In this document: one piece after another, positions 61,681-64,000 of the stretch
Position numbering within the stretch: position 1 is the stretch's first letter
How the letters are laid out: each line of letters starts with the position of its first letter
DNA from: Nitrosomonas nitrosa
GTDB lineage: Bacteria; Pseudomonadota; Gammaproteobacteria; Burkholderiales; Nitrosomonadaceae
DNA length: 64,000 nt
NCBI RefSeq assembly: GCF_003051105.1
Contig: NZ_QAOO01000014.1
Coordinates: forward strand, 1-64,000
Direction: 5' to 3'
Notes under the pieces: generated by a model
The model's input: the letters and a program-made list of their open reading frames with translations, nothing else
Databases searched by the model: none
What the model was told of the DNA's origin: nothing
Program-made: the position numbers and the translations under genes

Positions 61681-61995
61681 GTGAACGCGAATGAATTGAT
61701 TGAGCAGCAAATAAATTCCAACCCTGTTGTGCTTTATATGAAAGGTACGCCACAGTATCCACAATGCGGGTTTTCCGCCAATGCTGTGAAAATACTCAAC
61801 GCATGTGGTGTTCAAGATTTTTATGCGGTAGATGTACTGGCTGATCCAGAAATTCGCCAAGGAATTAAAGATTACTCCAACTGGCCGACGATACCACAGC
61901 TTTATATTAATGGTGAGTTTATCGGCGGTTCAGATATCATGACCGAGATGTATCAGAATGGAGAACTTCAGAAATTACTCGAGAAGGAAAGTTGA
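61681..61995 (+). CDS. grxD: Monothiol glutaredoxin Grx4 type
   Basis: A 104-residue monothiol glutaredoxin with the 'CGFS' site (Cys29 in 'GTPQYPQCGFSANAVKIL'), 'YSNWPTIPQLYINGEFIGGSDIMTEMYQNGEL'. These proteins bind and hand over [2Fe-2S] clusters, usually with a BolA partner and glutathione. The location after prmC is common in betaproteobacteria. Confidence 0.96.
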   Translation: MNANELIEQQINSNPVVLYMKGTPQYPQCGFSANAVKILNACGVQDFYAVDVLADPEIRQGIKDYSNWPTIPQLYINGEFIGGSDIMTEMYQNGELQKLLEKES

Positions 61996-62024
61996 TGTAA
62001 TCAGCTAATCCCTTGCTGAGGGGG

Positions 62025-62444
62025 TTAGCTGATGGCAGTGGCAATGACCCAGTAGCGTACGAATTTGCCAACCGCGATGAAAATGACAGCCCAGAACCAG
62101 TGAATACGCAGCCAGCCTGCAGCCACACACAAGATATCGCCAATCAAGGGTAACCAAGAAAAAAAGAGAATCGGCGCACCATGATGGCGTGTCCATTCCA
62201 ATCCACGGGTTTTATGGCCGATTTTGTTCAGCATGGCTTTCTCATCCGGCAGAAGGCGGCCTATTACATAAGAGCTCATCCCGCCCAACGTATTGCCGAC
62301 AGTCGCCACGCCTAATGCGGACGCATAGAGCTCGGGATAGACCATCAGTACCCCGACGAGCACTGCTTCCGAGCCACCTGGAAGGAGGGTTGCCGCTAGA
62401 AAACTACTGGTGAATAACGCCAGCAAACTTGATTGTTCATCCAT
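62025..62444 (-). CDS. YqaA-family (DedA/VTT-type) membrane protein
   Basis: A 139-residue membrane protein of the YqaA family with 'SFLAATLLPGGSEAVLVGVLMV', 'ALGVATVGNTLGGMSSYVIGRL' and 'ILFFSWLPLIGDILCVAAGWLRIHWFWAVIFIAVGKFVRY', the re-entrant-loop pattern of the SNARE-associated/VTT superfamily. Larger DedA relatives are thought to move undecaprenyl phosphate or lipids; this short form has no known role. It lies after metE on the same strand with a hairpin between them. Confidence 0.85.
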   Translation of the reverse strand: MDEQSSLLALFTSSFLAATLLPGGSEAVLVGVLMVYPELYASALGVATVGNTLGGMSSYVIGRLLPDEKAMLNKIGHKTRGLEWTRHHGAPILFFSWLPLIGDILCVAAGWLRIHWFWAVIFIAVGKFVRYWVIATAIS

Positions 62445-62473
62445 GAAAATACTGAAGAGTGCGAATTGATTTG

Positions 62474-62505
62474 CTTATGTTCCCAGAGTTATCCGGGAAC
62501 ATAAG
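62474..62505 (-). terminator. Perfect 11-bp hairpin between metE and yqaA
   Basis: CTTATGTTCCC (62474-62484) pairs with GGGAACATAAG (62495-62505) across a 10-nt loop. It lies 147 bp after the metE stop and 30 bp before the yqaA ATG on the minus strand. There is no T-run on the metE-distal side, so it may be a weak terminator, an mRNA end-stabiliser or a protein-binding palindrome. Confidence 0.45.
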
Positions 62506-62651
62506 TCTAAGTTCTTTGTGAAAGAATGATTCAAAAGGCCAGCTGGCAATTTTCTAAGCCAACATCTTAAAAATATAAATTATAACGCCTAAAGCCATGT
62601 GACTGCTGGCTCTTTTAGAAATGATACGTATTAAATGTTTCTTGGGAGGCT

Positions 62652-64000
62652 TCAAGCGGCAAGTCTTTCACGCAGGATACGGGCGGCATGTACCATCTTT
62701 TTCAATGCGGCTTGCGTTTCCGGCCAACCGCGTGTTTTCAGACCACAATCTGGATTGACCCATAATTGCCGGGGTTGGATATGTTGCAACGCTTTTTCCA
62801 GCAACATCAGCATTTCATGGGTATCGGGAATACGTGGAGAATGGATGTCATACACGCCTGGCCCAATTTCGTTGGGATACGCAAACCGAACGAATGCATC
62901 CAATAATTCCATACGCGAGCGTGAAGTTTCGATGGTAATGACATCTGCGTCCATTGCGGCAATGGCGGGCAAAATATCGTTGAACTCCGAATAGCACATA
63001 TGCGTATGAATCTGTGTTTCGTCTTTTACACCGGCACTCGCAATACGAAAGGCCCTGACTGCCCATTGCAAGTATTCATCCCAGGCTGATCGTTTCAGCG
63101 GAAGTCCTTCGCGAAAGGCAGGTTCATCGATTTGGATCATGCCAATGCCAGCCTGTTCTAGATCGATGACTTCATCTCGAATAGCCAGGGCAAGTTGTAG
63201 CGCTGTCTCTGAGTAGGGTTGGTCGTCACGCACGAAGGACCACATCAGCATGGTAACCGGCCCCGTCAGCATGCCTTTGACCGGTTTGTGGGTCAGGCTT
63301 TGGGCATAACTGATCCAATTGACCGTCATGGCTTCTGGCCGGTAAATATCCCCGTAAAGAATTGGAGGCTTGACGCACCTTGAGCCATAGCTCTGTACCC
63401 AACCATGATCGGTAAAAGCATAACCCCACAATTGCTCTCCAAAGTATTCGACCATATCGTTTCGCTCGGCTTCACCATGCACGAAAACGTCGAGCCCAAT
63501 TTCTTCCTGTTTTTTGATGATTTCCCGAATTTCAGCACGCATAGCCTCGAGGTAATCCAGGTGACTGAGTTGCCCTTTTCTGAAAGCGGCTCGTACTTTA
63601 CGAATCTCGGGTGTTTGTGGGAAAGAGCCGATCGTCGTAGTGGGCAACAGCGGCAATTGAAAGTGCTGTTGCTGCAATAATTGGCGTTGAGGAAAGGGTT
63701 GATGACGCTGGCTATCGCGCTGTGTCAATCTTTTTAATCTTGCTTGTACGACTGGATTGTGTATTCGTTTCGAATTCAGCCTGGTTTGCTTAGCCTGCGC
63801 TGATGATTCCAGAGAAGACTGGATAGCAGCTTTTCCCTGATTTAAACCACGAGCCAGTATCGTAATTTCATTGAGTTTTTGGACGGAGAAAGCAAGCCAG
63901 CTTTTGATCTCGGGATCTAACTGAGTTTCCAGATCGAGATCAACCGGGCAATGTAACAACGAACAGCTTGGGGCAACCCACAGTCGATCACCTAGCATTG
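62652..64000 (-). CDS. metE: Cobalamin-independent methionine synthase, C-terminal part
   Basis: The last ~450 residues of MetE; the 5' part lies beyond the window edge and the frame is still open there. The catalytic barrel has the zinc ligands His and Cys in '[10 protein letters not shown]', Glu in '[10 protein letters not shown]' and Cys in '[12 protein letters not shown]', plus '[22 protein letters not shown]', '[15 protein letters not shown]' and '[17 protein letters not shown]'. It transfers methyl from 5-methyl-THF (polyglutamate) to homocysteine. Any cobalamin riboswitch would be upstream, outside the window. Confidence 0.95.
   Translation of the reverse strand, partial: MLGDRLWVAPSCSLLHCPVDLDLETQLDPEIKSWLAFSVQKLNEITILARGLNQGKAAIQSSLESSAQAKQTRLNSKRIHNPVVQARLKRLTQRDSQRHQPFPQRQLLQQQHFQLPLLPTTTIGSFPQTPEIRKVRAAFRKGQLSHLDYLEAMRAEIREIIKKQEEIGLDVFVHGEAERNDMVEYFGEQLWGYAFTDHGWVQSYGSRCVKPPILYGDIYRPEAMTVNWISYAQSLTHKPVKGMLTGPVTMLMWSFVRDDQPYSETALQLALAIRDEVIDLEQAGIGMIQIDEPAFREGLPLKRSAWDEYLQWAVRAFRIASAGVKDETQIHTHMCYSEFNDILPAIAAMDADVITIETSRSRMELLDAFVRFAYPNEIGPGVYDIHSPRIPDTHEMLMLLEKALQHIQPRQLWVNPDCGLKTRGWPETQAALKKMVHAARILRERLAA

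Noticed and set aside
1-64000. CRISPR arrays, IS elements, tRNA or rRNA genes
   Set aside because: No regularly spaced repeats, transposase-like frame, inverted-repeat pair around a gene, or recognisable RNA gene was seen on reading; short RNA genes could still be missed by eye.

Overview
The window looks like chromosome of a betaproteobacterium of the Nitrosomonadales, most likely a Nitrosomonas-type ammonia oxidiser. This is an inference: no ammonia-oxidation gene is present. It rests on moderate G+C, on betaproteobacterial gene orders (purM with a divergent PerM-type permease; the yceD-rpmF-plsX-fabHDG-acpP-fabF-mltG block; rnb-tonB-aroE-mtgA; hemA-prfA-prmC-grxD), and on traces of exosortase/PEP-CTERM biology. 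No rRNA, tRNA, IS element or CRISPR array was recognised.

Layout. 0-5.1 kb: a truncated PEP-CTERM-type acyltransferase behind a terminator hairpin, then a compact set of a PstS-like periplasmic protein, a porin and a GGDEF/EAL receptor. 5.1-9.4 kb (minus, then plus): RsmB-type methyltransferase, purN, purM and a divergent AI-2E/PerM permease. 9.4-18.6 kb looks like an accessory block between perM and hda, which I recall as neighbours in relatives. It holds an A+T-rich orphan, a complete AmmeMemoRadiSam triad with an alpha/beta hydrolase, and a stress module of P2-type ATPase, phosphoribosyltransferase, BCAM0308-family protein and Hsp20. 18.6-21.9 kb: hda, a HAD phosphatase, a small secreted protein, an orphan hydrogenase-maturation protease and a patatin.

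22.3-26.5 kb carries acyl-AMP ligase, epimerase/reductase, acyl carrier protein and serine-palmitoyltransferase-like alpha-oxoamine synthase, the gene set of bacterial ceramide (sphingolipid) synthesis. pgeF and a ZIP metal transporter follow. 28.4-38.3 kb (minus) is a three-domain glycosyltransferase fusion and the fatty-acid/phospholipid block. 38.4-45.8 kb: maf, a small His-rich secreted protein and czcCBA-type heavy-metal efflux.

46-48.9 kb is the most unusual system: an HPr-rel-A cassette (PqqD-like carrier, HprK-related kinase, nucleotidyltransferase) headed by a small protein with a Tat-like signal and a good sigma-54 promoter. 48.9-55.4 kb (minus): mgtE, mtgA, aroE, tonB and an RNase II-family gene. 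55.4-57.5 kb is decayed DNA with remnants of a FecR protein and a GGDEF-EAL protein. 57.6-64 kb: creA, hemA-prfA-prmC, grxD, a YqaA-type membrane protein and the 3' part of metE, which runs off the window.

Start codons were moved from the longest frame where a ribosome binding site, family N-terminus or overlap pointed to another start (fabD, aroE, AMMECR1, BCAM0308 gene, czcC, czcA, the secreted protein at 20 kb and the glycosyltransferase fusion).
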